Shown: positions 50,239-61,971 of the stretch, in pieces
How positions within the stretch are numbered: the first letter of the stretch is position 1
Layout of the letters: each line of letters begins with the position of its first letter
NCBI GenBank assembly: GCA_016801845.1
Contig: CM028923.1
Span: 7,946,501-8,010,500 of the forward strand
Direction: 5' to 3'
Source of the DNA: Polydactylus sextarius
Lineage: Eukaryota; Chordata; Actinopteri; Polynemidae
DNA length: 64,000 nucleotides
The notes under the pieces: model-generated
Database searches by the model: none
What the model saw: the letters and a program-made list of their open reading frames with translations, nothing else
What the model was told of the DNA's origin: nothing
Position numbers and translations under genes: made by a program

Positions 50239-53200
50239 TCAACAACATGACTTCTTCTCTGGTGGCGTGTAGGCAGATGCGGCGCCATTAACCGGCCGAG
50301 AGTCGGCTCTGAGGAGAACTCGTGGCGTGCTCTTCGAGTCCCCCTGCTGGACATTCAGGCCGTTACGGAGCAGCAGCTCTCTGGCCATCATCATGAAGGC
50401 TTCTTCTACATTCTGACTCTCCTAAACATAGATCAGGATATGGAGCAGTTTAGTTAACAATTTAACAACTTCCCACCAACTTCAAAGCATGTCTTGTGTG
50501 TTTCATATATGCAAGTACATTCTTTACCTTTGCTGATGTTTCTAGGGCAGCTAATACGCCTTTGTCCTTCGCCAGATTGCAGGCTTCCTCAAACTGAACC
50601 TGACGTTCCTGCTCAAGGTCACATTTGTTTCCTAGACAGGGACGATCAGGGAGATGAGACAACCACAATATATCAAAATCAGTCTAAACATAAGGAGTCT
50701 ATATCTCAAAAGTTGCTTTTTAATTCATACATAGCATCCTTTATGTGCCATTCGATAAGTTGACTTCGATAAGATGGTTCACTGAAAAGCTACATTATTA
50801 TGTTGAACATTTTTATTTTTTAGCTGAGTCAGGTATTACGTCTTTTGCACACAGTTTTGAAAGCACCGTAAGTGAGTATTATAGCCATATTAAGGGCAAA
50901 ATGAGCTGTGATGGCTGAGGTGGTTAAAGCACTTGACGTGAAATCCAAAGGGGACTCTCTGTGCAGCTTGCACTGCTCTGCAAGTTTACAGTCTGTCCTC
51001 AAAATATAGCTTTATTTAGGCATTAGGCCTTGTTGCAAAAATGATGCAACTTACAGTGTGATAGTAAAAGCATTTAAAAGCCACACCATAGCCTTTAAAA
51101 TTCAGATAAATTTGTGTGATCTTGAAATTTGTGTGGCTCTTTAGAGTTTTGCGTACTCCATAAAGACATAACGCACTAGGCATTCACACCATTCAAAGGG
51201 AAGGAACTGTAATATAAACAACTTCAACACAGCAATGGGAAATACAAATGTCATTTTATCACACTTGGATCTTAGATCTACTCTCACCTATAAGGACCAG
51301 CACTACGTTGGCTGCACCGTACAGCTCCACCTCTTTCATCCAGTGGTTCACGGAGTCAAAGGTCGAGCGACGCGTGATGTCATAGGCAATCATGGCGCCG
51401 TGAGCACTGCGGTAGTAGCTCTGGGTGATTGTACGAAACCTCTCCTGGCCTGCTGTGTCCCACACCTGCATCTGTTACACACACACACACACACAGGTGT
51501 GAAAGCAACAAATTAGCTTTATTCTCCACAGGAAAAATGTTGAAATACATATGACTAAATGTATGGCTCATATGTACATAACCAACAGGCTGTGAGTGAG
51601 AACTATAATTTGCACAAACACACAAACAGAACCACACACACCCCTTGGTCTCCCTCTGCAGACTAGTCCCTGAGCATCTTGACAGACCACGTTAGCATAG
51701 TAACGGCTGCCATAGCGACTGACCCAGACTCACCTGCTCAACATATTTGTTTTCAGTCAGTGTTGTGGTGAGGTTTTGCTATATGTTACTTCTGCTACAT
51801 GGAAAAGCTTAAAGACCAAATCACAGCACCATCTTTTACATTGTACATAGTTTTTTTTTTTTTTATCTCACATCTCTAGTTTGAAAAACTGGTTGTAGCT
51901 GAGTTGAAATGAGGAAACAGGAAGCTCATTATTGTTTGGAATCATACTGGGGTAGACCTGCTATAAACCATAAACCATACCAGTGACAAAGAAACACAGT
52001 TATGAACAAATGAATTTTTGGTGTTAAATCAGTGGTAAATTTGACATTGTAACCCATGTAACCATTGATACTTCAGTGATAATTATGCAGTATTTCTTCA
52101 CGTTTGCTAAGAAAAGAACCCACACCATACATTTTTTATCTTGTAGTCATCTAACTGGTGTGTCCACAAAACACACACGCCCCTGGCTATGAGAAAACTA
52201 CACTTAAACATAGAGAGAGAGAGAGAGAGATACAAAGAGAAAGAGGAACAACATTTTAATGTCAGTAAAGAAAGTGTTTTAATTTGACCTTCTTGAGCAT
52301 CCTTATCTTTAACTCCAAACCTGATATTATTATGGCCATTTTTCAATCAGTTAATACTAATGGTTTGCACATGGCTGATCAGATTACAGGTGATGATAGG
52401 AAAATGTGTAGGCACCAGATGAACAGTTTGTATGTGGAAACAATCACAATTCTCTTTAACCATTTAGTTCCTTCTGTAGCTTAATGACGCTGCAGATAAG
52501 TCATTCCAAGTTTATTTTGGTCTGTACAAAAGCTTGAGCAGAGAAACCTGAGGGACAGGTTTTTCATGTGAGCAGCTCGCCGGACTTGTTTTGGACTGAG
52601 TCTAACCGACACTGTCAGTTAGAGGATACCACACTGTGAAGTCACTTAATCCTGAGGCAAGAAAAAGTCCACAATGTGTGACCTGTGTGTTTGCTCCTTA
52701 TAACACACTATATAAGCTTTATTTGCTTTCCCTCATACTTTTCATTCAATGTTTCACTGAAAATTGCCTGAAACCAGGCAGAGCAGCCTGTCATTGTCAG
52801 AAACAGCTGACTCTGCAACAGCCCCGATAAGGATCAAGGGCTTAAGACAGCATCACTGAGGGATAATGGAGGTTTCTGTAGACTTCACTGAGTTAAATTT
52901 AAGACTTTTTAACACATTTTATTATCCTGTTAGATTACAATTTATTGCCTTTTTCACTAAATACTTCTTACCAGTATAAAGCAATATATCCTGATGATAC
53001 ATGTAATTAAATGAATGTGCTTTCAAGCCAGGTTTAAAATGGATTAATGGGTTAGCCAATCCAAAAACAATATTTTTTTATTCATTCATTCTTTTAAGTT
53101 CATTGAAGTTTTTACCAGTCAACCAGCACTACGGAGGGCCCATTATGAGACAATTAGCATGCTAGCTACAGTGGCTAGCAGCAGTGACAGTGCTTGCTAT

Positions 53201-53655
53201 AGGTTTCATAATTGAGTTTGTTAATACCTGTCAAAAGGTATTTTTAAAGTGAATACATTCAGATATGAACACACGACAATCTCAAACTAAGAAAATCTGT
53301 TTATCTATAACACTTATCATCATTTGACAGAGGAATGATGAATCTACAGCTTCTTAAGGTTTGTTTCCAGGTGTTACGATGTGTTGTCTATGTCAGTATG
53401 CCCTAAAAGCTTCCACAAACACATATACCCCTCAACATCCACTACACACACACTACTAACCTTCACTTTCCTCCCCTCAATGTCCACAGTTCTCACTGTG
53501 AAGTCCACTCCAATGGTGTTTTGTTGTCTCTCTGTGAAAATCCCTGACTTGAAATTCTGAACCACACATGTCTTCCCCACATTGGAGTCTCCGATCAGGA
53601 TGATCTTGAATAGGAAATCAAAACAGTCATCGTGCTCAGGTCCTGGGGTCTGCAT
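50239..53655 (-). CDS. rab19: Rab GTPase, Rab19-like, four coding exons
   Basis: Minus-strand exons 53655-53461, 51471-51288, 50631-50528 and 50421-50239 join in frame with GT-AG borders to give 221 aa. All small-GTPase motifs are present: P-loop GDSNVGKT (22-29), switch I with Thr47 in NTIGVDF, DTAGQE (70-75), NKCD (128-131) and ETSAK (157-161). The protein ends in Cys220-Cys221, a CC-type double geranylgeranylation site. FKIILIGDSNVGKTCVVQ and FRTITQSYYRSAHGAMIAYD fit the Rab19/Rab43 branch. ILIGDSN and IGVDFTVR favour Rab19 over Rab43. Rab19 is associated with the Golgi and with apical cortical clearing during ciliogenesis in vertebrate cells. The first intron is 2.0 kb and its acceptor is preceded by a TG tract. 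A 5' untranslated exon may lie upstream but was not fixed. Confidence 0.92.
50632..51287 (-). other. rab19 intron between coding exons 2 and 3
   Basis: Minus-strand donor G|gtgagag and acceptor ctgtctag. Apart from the tRNA-Ser pseudogene, it holds unremarkable AT-rich sequence. Confidence 0.85.
50905..50984 (+). pseudogene. tRNA-Ser(TGA) pseudogene
   Basis: The sequence follows tRNA-Ser from the 5' end: GCTGTGATGGCTGAG (acceptor strand and A-box-like D arm), GGTTAAAGC, an anticodon loop CGTGAAA with anticodon TGA, TCCAA, a long variable region, then GCAGCTTGCACTGC as the T arm. The 3' acceptor strand (TCTGCAA) no longer pairs with the 5' strand, and the anticodon stem has mismatches. It is therefore a decayed tRNA or tRNA-derived element, antisense to and inside the Rab intron (50632-51287). 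Confidence 0.6.
51472..53460 (-). other. rab19 intron between coding exons 1 and 2
   Basis: Minus-strand donor AAG|gttagtag and acceptor (TG)n taacag. It holds a poly(T) run near 51850-51864, a GA run at 52211-52230 and old repeat fragments. No other exon recognised. Confidence 0.85.
51475..51495. repeat. (CA)n tract abutting the rab19 exon 2 acceptor
   Basis: On the transcribed (minus) strand this reads (TG)n followed by taacag and the exon (ATGCAGGTG). It occupies the position of the polypyrimidine tract. Confidence 0.9.
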
Positions 53656-55257
53656 GGTTGAGGAACACCGAAGTGTGTGTGTCTTTCTGTGGATCTGAGT
53701 GTCTGACAGTGAAGAACAAGTTCCTTCCTATACTGTAGATATACTCTCTGTGTTATCTTTATGCTTGAATAAGAATTCAAAACAATGGGTTACAATGCTC
53801 ATATATAACCTTCACTTTCCCCTCTTCCAGTAAAAGCTTGGTTTCCAGCAGCAGGGTCAATTTAATTGAATTAATCCACATGTAGCCTGTAAAACCAGTT
53901 TAACTTTGTTTGCCAAGATGTAAAAATGGTGCTGTTCAGTTTAGAAAGCACCAGACAATTCATGTAGCTGTAGTATTTTCTAAAAGTTTTAAAAGATCTA
54001 AAATGTGAACTCTGCCCTAGTTTTCAGTTTCTGAAACATTTTTCTCTATAACTCTGCATTCTCTCAGCCTGTCTCTCTCCCAGCAGGACAAAACTGTCTC
54101 AGTTCTGCTGCTCCTTCTCAGGTGGTGACCCACTTTATGACCTGCAGCAAAAAGAAAGAATGAATACACATCCCATCTGTTCAGTCCTAGTGCACAGGTT
54201 CTGGTTAGCTGTCTTTCTGTCAAAGTAAAAAAAAATGAAAGAACTTTTATCCTTTAGATAAAATAAGCTGCTTGTCAGTAATCCAGGTTTGCCGTCCAAT
54301 CCACCTGCTGCTCTTTCACACGTGTCACTTTTTCTCCCTCCTCTTCTTTCTCTCTCTCTGTGTCCTGCTCTCATCAGTTTTTCCTGTTGTTACTGACTTA
54401 CAGTCTCCTGCGTCTCTTCCTCTGTCTTCACTGCACCTGTGGCAACAATAGAAACCCGCCCTACCTGTCTTAGGACTAAGTAGCCCAGCCCCATTAACAC
54501 AGATGGATCTTGGGAAATGCAGTCATGCATGCATGACATAAATTTTTCTAAAAATGGACATAGGTTTAAATTATATTTGATATCCCACTTTACATTCACA
54601 TTCGTCAGTATTATTCAATTCTTTTTAGATAAAATGAGCCTTTTTACTTTATTGACTGTACATTACTACCTACAGTAGATTTTGATTTAAATGATAAAAG
54701 TGAGAACTTCAGGTGTTATTCTGGGAAATTTAAATCAACGTAAGTATATCATCATGTTCATGTTTGTGTTTCAGTTACACTGAAAAATTTCAGACATCAG
54801 TGATGCATTAAAACATTTAATATGTAACGGCCGAAAGTAACATCTTCCCAGTTTATTTTAAAGTTTCATAAAATGAGGAAGACAACATTAACATCAGCTT
54901 CCTACATTGAGGTCATGGCCTCAGATTATTCTTTTTTTTCAGATATAGAATTTACAAGAATGAATGTAGTTCAATAATCTCTCAACGTGGAGACATTTCA
55001 CCATCAAACATACTGTACATAGTATAAACTATTTTTAACAGCTCATAGTATTTTCCACCAAAGCTTAAAGGTCAACTTTGACTTTTAGTTGACATTCACT
55101 AAACACCTCATTTGTCATACACAACGTTACATCCAAGATCTGCATTCTTTCTTTGAGTAATATGGGCAAAAGATCATCCACACGCTTTGTAAAGCAAATG
55201 GGCACAGTTAAGAGGAATTGATAGAGTGACATTTTTGCCAGGAATGTTTCATCATTT

Positions 55258-55321
55258 AAAACAAACAAAACAAAACAAAACAAACAAACAAAAAACAAAA
55301 CAAACAAACAAACAAAAAAAC
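55258..55321. repeat. AAAC/AAAAC simple repeat
   Basis: Run of CAAA and CAAAA units with no other base. Confidence 0.85.
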
Positions 55322-55780
55322 ATTTGCACAGAGAAACAGGTTTGGTGGAAAAGGTTTTAATAGACTCTTTTGTTTTGTTTGAGAATGTGAAGCAACTAGG
55401 AACTAAATGTTTGATACATGTATCTAATCATCATCTTCTCAAATGTACTAGATTAAGAGTGTAAAGACGGTACTGGAGTAGATGTAGTTTCATGTAAACG
55501 TAGTATTTTCTTTAAATAAATTTATTTAAGCATTAAAAAACAGTTTGTTTAAATATATGTATTTAGACCTTCGTGTTTGGAAAACGTGAAAAAATATTTT
55601 AAGAAATCATAAGTTTGATTTCTTTATTCTAATCTTTTTATAATCATAAGAAATTATAAGAAGTATTCGATTATTTTAAATCAGAAAATAATTCCTCACC
55701 ATCTAGAATCTGATATTTCCGACTGCACCTAAAGGCGTCACTGAGCCCACAGAGCGCAGTGACGTCCTGTGCGGACGCAC

Positions 55781-55812
55781 ATTCATAGATTCACAGATTC
55801 ATAGATTCATAG
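55781..55812. repeat. Four tandem 8-bp units
   Basis: ATTCATAG, ATTCACAG, ATTCATAG, ATTCATAG in succession, about 110 bp upstream of the chosen tetraspanin ATG. They end next to an alternative in-frame ATG at 55813. Confidence 0.8.
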
Positions 55813-55920
55813 ATGCCCTTACAGTTAAAACCACAGCTGTATAGACAAGACCCAGAACATCTGCTTTATATGAAAGGTTGTTTCGAAGCCCGAGAGGGAA
55901 GCAGCAGCAGCAGCGGCAGC

Positions 55921-57460
55921 ATGCAGCGCAGCGCAGTGATCGTAGTGGCGGATAAAACGACCCTGAAAAGGCCGTTTATTTTTGCCAACGCTGTACATAT
56001 GGTAGGTGCATTTCACCGCTTTTCAATGCAGTTTAAGCCCAAAAGGCCCGTTTGGTTGATTGATTTCTATAGCGCGTTTCTCTCATTAGATGTTTGACTC
56101 GCTACTGTTATTTTTACCCTGAAACCATCAGTCATCTGGTCTATAATTAACCTGGGGATGAAGACGCTGCTACAGTAACAGCGCGTCTGACTCAGAGATG
56201 CTGCAGTGAATCTCCTCCATCGCAAATATGTACAACGGTGCAATATCTGCAGCGTAATCAAAGACTGAATACTTAAAGGTTGGACAAAATGAAAGTGCAA
56301 CAATAGTGATGGGAGAGATGATAATAATATCCATTTATATACAGATTAACCATCCACTGAGCTCTCCTCTGTAATCTTCTTAAAAATATTCTCATAATAC
56401 TGTGTTTTTGTTTCCCAGCTGTGAGTTTATATGCAGTAAAGGCTTTGTTGATGATTGTGACACTACATGCCTGTAAAAAATAAACCTCAGCTGAACCTTA
56501 ATCAATAAAATAAAATAAAATAAAATAAGTGTCACAAATTTAGAATATTTACGATCACGCTTTTCTATCTTCGCTGCTGTCTGTGTTTGGCCTGTGTAAA
56601 CCAAAAACCGATTCTTTCTCCAAACAGGCGCTGTGCTTCTTCATGCTGACAATGACAGTAGCTTGGCACAGGGACCTCACACAAACTGGCAAAGTAAGAC
56701 TAATTTCTGATGTTTTATTTTTTCCTGACTAGACAGAAATAAGTCTGAAGATGATAATAGCATTTAATGTAGGCAGAAATAACACATTGTCTATAAAAAA
56801 GAAAAAAAAGGAGCCAAAGAGCTGCTGGGATATCTAAGTACAGCTGCATAATTATTAATGCATGAGTCTACTGGTTCTTCTGTCAATATTGCCTGAACAC
56901 ACTTCAGCAGCACCTTTTTCTTCTTCTTTTTAAATATATATTGCCTTTTCTCTGAAAGAGCGGAGTTCAGATCCTCGTGTCAACATGAATCTGCCTGTTA
57001 AAGTGTCCTTGGGCAAGACAGTGAATTATCTTCACGCTCTGTAGCAGACCCTGACCTTTGACCTCTTTTGTATCTATGTGTACGTGTGTGCCAACAGAAA
57101 AATATCAAGTTTTAGTAAATTTCTAAGATGGGTTTTACTTAAACAGATCCTTTAATCTTTACTATTAGTATTGTAATGTATTTTCCAAAAATAAAATAAA
57201 ATAAAATAATTGAAACTGGTGTTATTTGTCTTCACAGCTGGTGTCCAACGTCTCTGTGGTGTTAATGTACGTCATAGAGTTTGGCTGCCTGCTGCTCTCG
57301 GTGCTCGGTGTGTTTGGAGCCTGTAAAGGAAAGAGATGGTGTTTGATTCTGGTAAAAACCCGCTTTGTGTTTTTATTACTACACTACATGTGTGTGTACA
57401 CAATTTCTCCAGTGTGTGTTGTTTCTGCTAATGGTACTTCCCTTTCACTTACTATTGTTG

Positions 57461-57501
<41 letters not shown>

Positions 57502-58888
57502 CAGTACGCAACTGGGATGGCAGCAGCAAGTCAAACAATTATTGTTAGAACAGCACTGAGCTACCAAGAAGTTTATGAGGTATTGTACTAGAAAAGCCTC
57601 ATTTAATATAATATTCACTAATGCAGCTATTTTAACTTCAGTATGGCTTGATTTGCAAGAAACACCAATCAATGTTGTTTCTCCTTCCTCAGAAACGTGT
57701 ACTCCGTGAGGAGGCCAAGTTATTGGCCATGATGCCACTCAGCACAACCAGCAAAGCCAACAGGACCCTGCTGTACAGTATTCAAGAAGAAGTAAAGACC
57801 ATTTTTTCAGCTTTAACTACAATACACAATTCAAATAAAAAGACAAAGGAGTAACACTACTACAGTTAATGATCTGTGACCAGTTGTCCATCTATCAAAG
57901 TTTAACAGAGACACATTTAACAGAGACAGATCATCATGATGATCTTGTGTAGTATTGGAAAACATTTCATGCAGGACTTCTGTTCAGAATTCCCTATGAA
58001 GATATAACAGATGCTTTTATCTTTGGATTTTGGAGAATCTGCAATTCTCACAATGCTTTAGGGGGGATTTAACAGGAAATATAATGGTACCCTGGAACCA
58101 GGCAGTTATTTGTGGCCTACCGCTTGAGTGTGTTTTTCAAGCATATACGTATCTGTTCAGATCTGGCAAGTTGATACCATTAAAAGCAAATGGAATTAGC
58201 CGTTAGCAGTTGCTGTTTGTAGTGGACTTGTGTGTATAGACAACTACTACTGGGAGACTTTGACACCAAGAACATCTTAAAAACACCACAATTCTTAGCT
58301 TAGTTTTGAAGACCAAGGTTTGTTTTGTGATTTCTACATGGGTTTATGCGAGCGTATATCAGCAGACATCTAATAATAGAAAGAATAAAACACACAGGAT
58401 CTAAAAATATTTGTATTGTGTCTGTATGTTCAGATTTGGCTGAGTTGTGAAAGCAAATAGCTGCTCAGGCCTCTCTGTTTGCACACTAATGCTAGCACTG
58501 TCTCGGCTGCCAAGCATTGTCTTGAGACAGAAAGATGTCAGCTCCCAAAGCTCCCCCCAAAAAGTAAAACGAAAGCATGGAAACAAAATCTGTAAACCCC
58601 CAACACACACACACACACACACACACACAACACACACTACCCACAGGTGGCAATCAAACCTGAGTGAAACCTCACCTGCTGTATATGTAGCATTTAGGGT
58701 GTGGCCAGATAAGTGGGTCTGTCCTCTCTTAAAGACATATTACCCTCCTGAGGGAGAATCATTACCAATGTGGCTCAAAAGGCTCCAAACAGAACAGAAT
58801 GTTGTAGAATGTATGCTCTTTTTGTGTAATATATTGTGTGATGCATTTTGTTTAATTATGTGCATTTTTGGATTTACTTTTTACATGG

Positions 58889-58925
<37 letters not shown>

Positions 58926-59676
58926 CTTCCAGTTTGAATGTTGTGGTCTTATCGAAGGCTACAAAGACTGGGGCTCACTCATCCCTCCTTCCTGTAACTG
59001 TCACTATCCAGGAAAATGCGTGAGTGATCTTCCTTTAATATAAACAGAATATAAGCAGTGAGGATGACTCATCAGGGATTTCTGCTCCCGTAGACACACA
59101 TTTTCTTCATAACTTGCACAGAAGTGACAACGATAGAAATGAAAAGAAATTGAATTTCTTTTGTCTTCATGTTATTTATGTTGAGTGAATTTTGATTTCT
59201 GTTCTCTCCAGATTCGACTACGAGGCAGTGCTACACTCGGAGCTCCAAAGAACCAGTACGTTTATCAAAAGGTAAAAAAACTGAGAATTTTTTTTTTCTT
59301 CAATCACATTTTTAGAACTTTTTCCACCATCTTTAAAACAAAAACTTAAACATTCCTCACTTTCCCCCCTCTCCCTCAGCCTTGCCTACCGATTTACGTC
59401 TCTGAACTAAAGCTATCGTTCTCGTTGACAATGGGTATACAATTTGGAAGTGGAGTGTTTTGGGTATGTGTGTGTGTATGTGTATTTTTTTTATTTTATT
59501 TTGCACATTTATATGTCTATTTTCAATTTATCTGTTTGATCTAATCTGCACTTCTGTTTCCCCATTTTCAGATGGTTTTACTTGTCATGAGCATCAAGCT
59601 GATGGGACAGATAAAAAGAAAACAGGAGTTCATGGCTCTTCTCCAATCAAACAGATACGTTCCCGGTGCCTTCTAG
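55921..59676 (+). CDS. Tetraspanin family protein, nine coding exons
   Basis: Exons 55921-56001, 56628-56693, 57238-57351, 57505-57579, 57693-57791, 58933-59019, 59212-59271, 59380-59463 and 59572-59676 (TAG) all join in phase 0 and give 256 aa. Four membrane segments are seen at about 20-42, 52-75, 84-104 and 208-232. The large extracellular loop (about 105-207) has the diagnostic CCG (148-150), PPSCNC (163-168), Cys174 and Cys196, six cysteines in all, plus a sequon at Asn135. The short tail ends VPGAF. The first membrane segment is atypical for the family, so I do not assign a paralogue. The ATG at 55921 gives a normal short N-tail; in-frame ATGs at 55813 and 55870 would add up to 36 residues including a poly-Ser run (AGC repeats). 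Tetraspanins organise membrane microdomains with integrins and other partners. TG tracts precede the acceptors of exons 4 and 6. Confidence 0.9.
56002..57237 (+). other. Tetraspanin introns 1 and 2
   Basis: These introns flank exon 56628-56693. Intron 2 contains a SINE-like fragment at 56955-57065 (GAGTTCAGATCCTCGTGTC then CCTTGGGCAAGACA), a pattern of tRNA-derived fish repeats. AAAAT-type simple repeats occur near 56505-56526 and 57188-57209. Confidence 0.6.
56955..57065 (+). repeat. tRNA-derived SINE-like fragment
   Basis: A GTTCAGATCCTC B-box-like motif is followed by a body reading GTGTCCTTGGGCAAGACA, as in common fish SINE tails. It is truncated and diverged. Confidence 0.4.
57464..57500. 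repeat. (GT)n tract abutting the tetraspanin exon 4 acceptor
   Basis: About 16 GT units run into gcgtgcag at 57497-57504, directly before the exon. They take the place of a normal polypyrimidine tract. Confidence 0.9.
58602..58629. repeat. (CA)n microsatellite
   Basis: About 14 CA units in tetraspanin intron 5. Confidence 0.9.
58891..58924. repeat. (TG)n tract abutting the tetraspanin exon 6 acceptor
   Basis: Seventeen TG units end eight bases before the exon that carries the CCG motif; only acttccag separates them. Confidence 0.9.
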
Positions 59677-61090
59677 TTACCTCGTACATTTTAATACAAA
59701 CTTCCAATTATTATCAAACGACCTTGTTTGAATTTGCACATATAAACACATTACGCTGTATACCATAACCTTGGCTATTTTAATGCTATAGCAACATATG
59801 TTAAATTATGATTTTTTCCAAGTGTTAATGCATGTAACTGATCTTGAAAAGTAATCGACATGCATAGAATTACAAATGACCCTTTTTTGTTTGCCTTACT
59901 GCTGTAAAAACAGTGCAGTTAAATGAAATTAACTAATGTTTTTCACATACCTTTGGGCATAAATCTAAGATTCTGTTGTAAATGAATAATCCTACAGAGT
60001 ATTAACCAGCTACCTACTTCTCTGGCATTTAGTTATTTACAGTAAGTGTCATCATATCTGGATAATATTCTAAATTATACATCTCCATTGATTGTCTTCA
60101 CATCCGGACATGCCAGTGAGTCTTTGTGAAGGCACATTTTCATCTGATCACATCTACTGTATCTAACAATGTCAAAAACGTGCACAAAACTCTTTATTTC
60201 TCAGTTCATCAACTGGACCAAGGTCTTTTAAACATACGTATTCAAATATTTGTACTTGTCTTAAGCACACACATTGAATTTTCAGCATTAGTGCACACAA
60301 TAATCTTTGAAGAAATAATAGTATTAATAACCCTTATGTAGCATCTTTCTTAAACAGTGTTTACAAAGTGCTTTGATTGAAATATAATGATTTATTTATT
60401 ATCGAGCAATGTATTTTCTTGAGTAAATAATCAGGTTAGACAAAGGAATGAGTCCAAGCTCTCATTGGAATACCAGAATGTCTTGATGCCTTGTTATATG
60501 CACATTGTATATTTGAAACTTCACTTCAGTTTTCCTTAAAGCACATGTAGTGAGTAAATGATCATGTTCATGAGGAGGAGAGGGGGGGATTCTGTTCAGT
60601 TGCACATTCATAAGACATGTCAAGTCGTCAATCTTCAATTTTTTTTTTTTGTTTTTTTTCACCTTCAAAGTTTTATTTCAGTGTTAAGAAGTTATGAAGT
60701 TTTAGCAAATGAGAGGCTCTTGTAGGAAAACGTGTCATCAGTGTTCTCGCAGAGATTGCACTGATCTAACTGATGCCGACGTCACCGAAGAAGCCTTTTT
60801 TTACACCACATCACTACTCCACCGTATGACTTGCTGCATGAGCAGTTGAAACATCTCCTTTGACTCATTTGTGGTCAAATGAATTTCATCTGAAACAGCA
60901 GATCCAGTGTCTACCAGTGCACTTTAACCATTAATGCCTAATATACATATTCTATAATGGTACGGCATTTTTATTTTTGTCATGCACTGTTTTCTTTTTT
61001 GTTTTGTTTTGTTTTGTTGTGTTTTTTTATTTATGGAATGAAGTTATGTAATATTTTGTAAATAGCAGGAATAAACTATGTGATTCTTGT
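59677..61090 (+). other. Probable tetraspanin 3' UTR
   Basis: AT-rich sequence after the TAG stop with no supported ORF. It leads to an AATAAA at 61070. If this signal is used, the UTR is about 1.4 kb. Confidence 0.5.
61070..61075 (+). terminator. Candidate tetraspanin poly(A) signal
   Basis: AATAAA followed by a T/G-rich stretch (TGTGATTCTTGTTCCTTTG), the usual arrangement for cleavage and polyadenylation. Confidence 0.5.
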
Positions 61091-61905
61091 TCCTTTGATA
61101 TCTCATCTTTTATTGTAACCATTTCTACACGTGTTGTTTCTTGACACGTCCTCTTGATTTAAGATGTAAGATTTAGTCACATTTGCTTCCCAGTCTTCAG
61201 ATTTATGTATTTTTTCTATGGTGTCTAAATTAACCTGCCAAACCAAAAAGAAGGAATGCAACCATTTTATTACAAAACTGCCAGATGAATCACAAAGTCA
61301 GTATCTCATTTATACAAGAGTGTAACACAGTGACATAAAGAAGAGGAGACAAGTTTGGCAACTGATTTGTCGCTGTTATCCATGCTGCAGTTGCTAGAAA
61401 TGTTAAGGTACTCGCACACACACACACACACACATAAATGTAGCACCGGTATCCTACTAGAAATGCAGATACTGTCAAAATGTCAGTATTTTCTAACTGT
61501 TGTGTGCTGTCCTCACCTTTTAAGTGTTTCTTATATCGTTAAAATGTAACATTTCCCCACATAAAATGTGCTGAAAAGCAAAACTATAGAGTCAGTCTTT
61601 AATTTATCAAAGTTGCTGCATTGATATGTTTCCATATTTCCTTTATTCTGTATCTGGTCTTAGACATAATATGTAGTTCAACTCTTTAAAAGTATGTGTT
61701 GTTTCTTGCTATTTTCATTGTCCACATTTTTGAAAATCTTGTGAAAAAAAAAAAAACCCAAATACCTATGTCAACAAATTGTTTTTGTTTGGAATGGAGT
61801 TGCAATTATAGAAAGAGACTGAGGGGGGCAGTAAAGGCAAAAGAAAACAAAGGTTGCAGACGTGCTTGATGACATCACCAAGAGATATATTTTAAAATTA
61901 TGCCA

Positions 61906-61906
<1 letters not shown>

Positions 61907-61968
<62 letters not shown>
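61907..61968. repeat. (TA)n microsatellite
   Basis: About 31 TA units, the longest TA tract in the window. Confidence 0.9.

Positions 61969-61971
<3 letters not shown>

Larger units (their letters stand above)
53656..55920. promoter_or_regulatory. Head-to-head region between rab19 (-) and the tetraspanin gene (+)
   Basis: The start codons are 2.3 kb apart and divergent, so both promoters should lie here. Near the tetraspanin start are a CRE-like TGACGTC (55760-55766) and four tandem 8-bp units of ATTCATAG type (55781-55812). A simple AAC/AAAAC-rich tract is at 55258-55321. Rab19-side elements (for example a CACGTG near 54318) are not proven. Confidence 0.45.
57792..58932 (+). other. Tetraspanin intron 5
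   Basis: Starts gtaaag and ends acttccag. It contains a (CA)n tract (58602-58629) and a (TG)n tract (58891-58924) just before the acceptor. The two complementary tracts could pair in the pre-mRNA. Confidence 0.85.

Noticed and set aside
58447..59043. 198-codon plus-strand ORF as a single exon
   Set aside because: Only 58933-59019 is the tetraspanin exon; the rest is intron read through CA and TG repeats.
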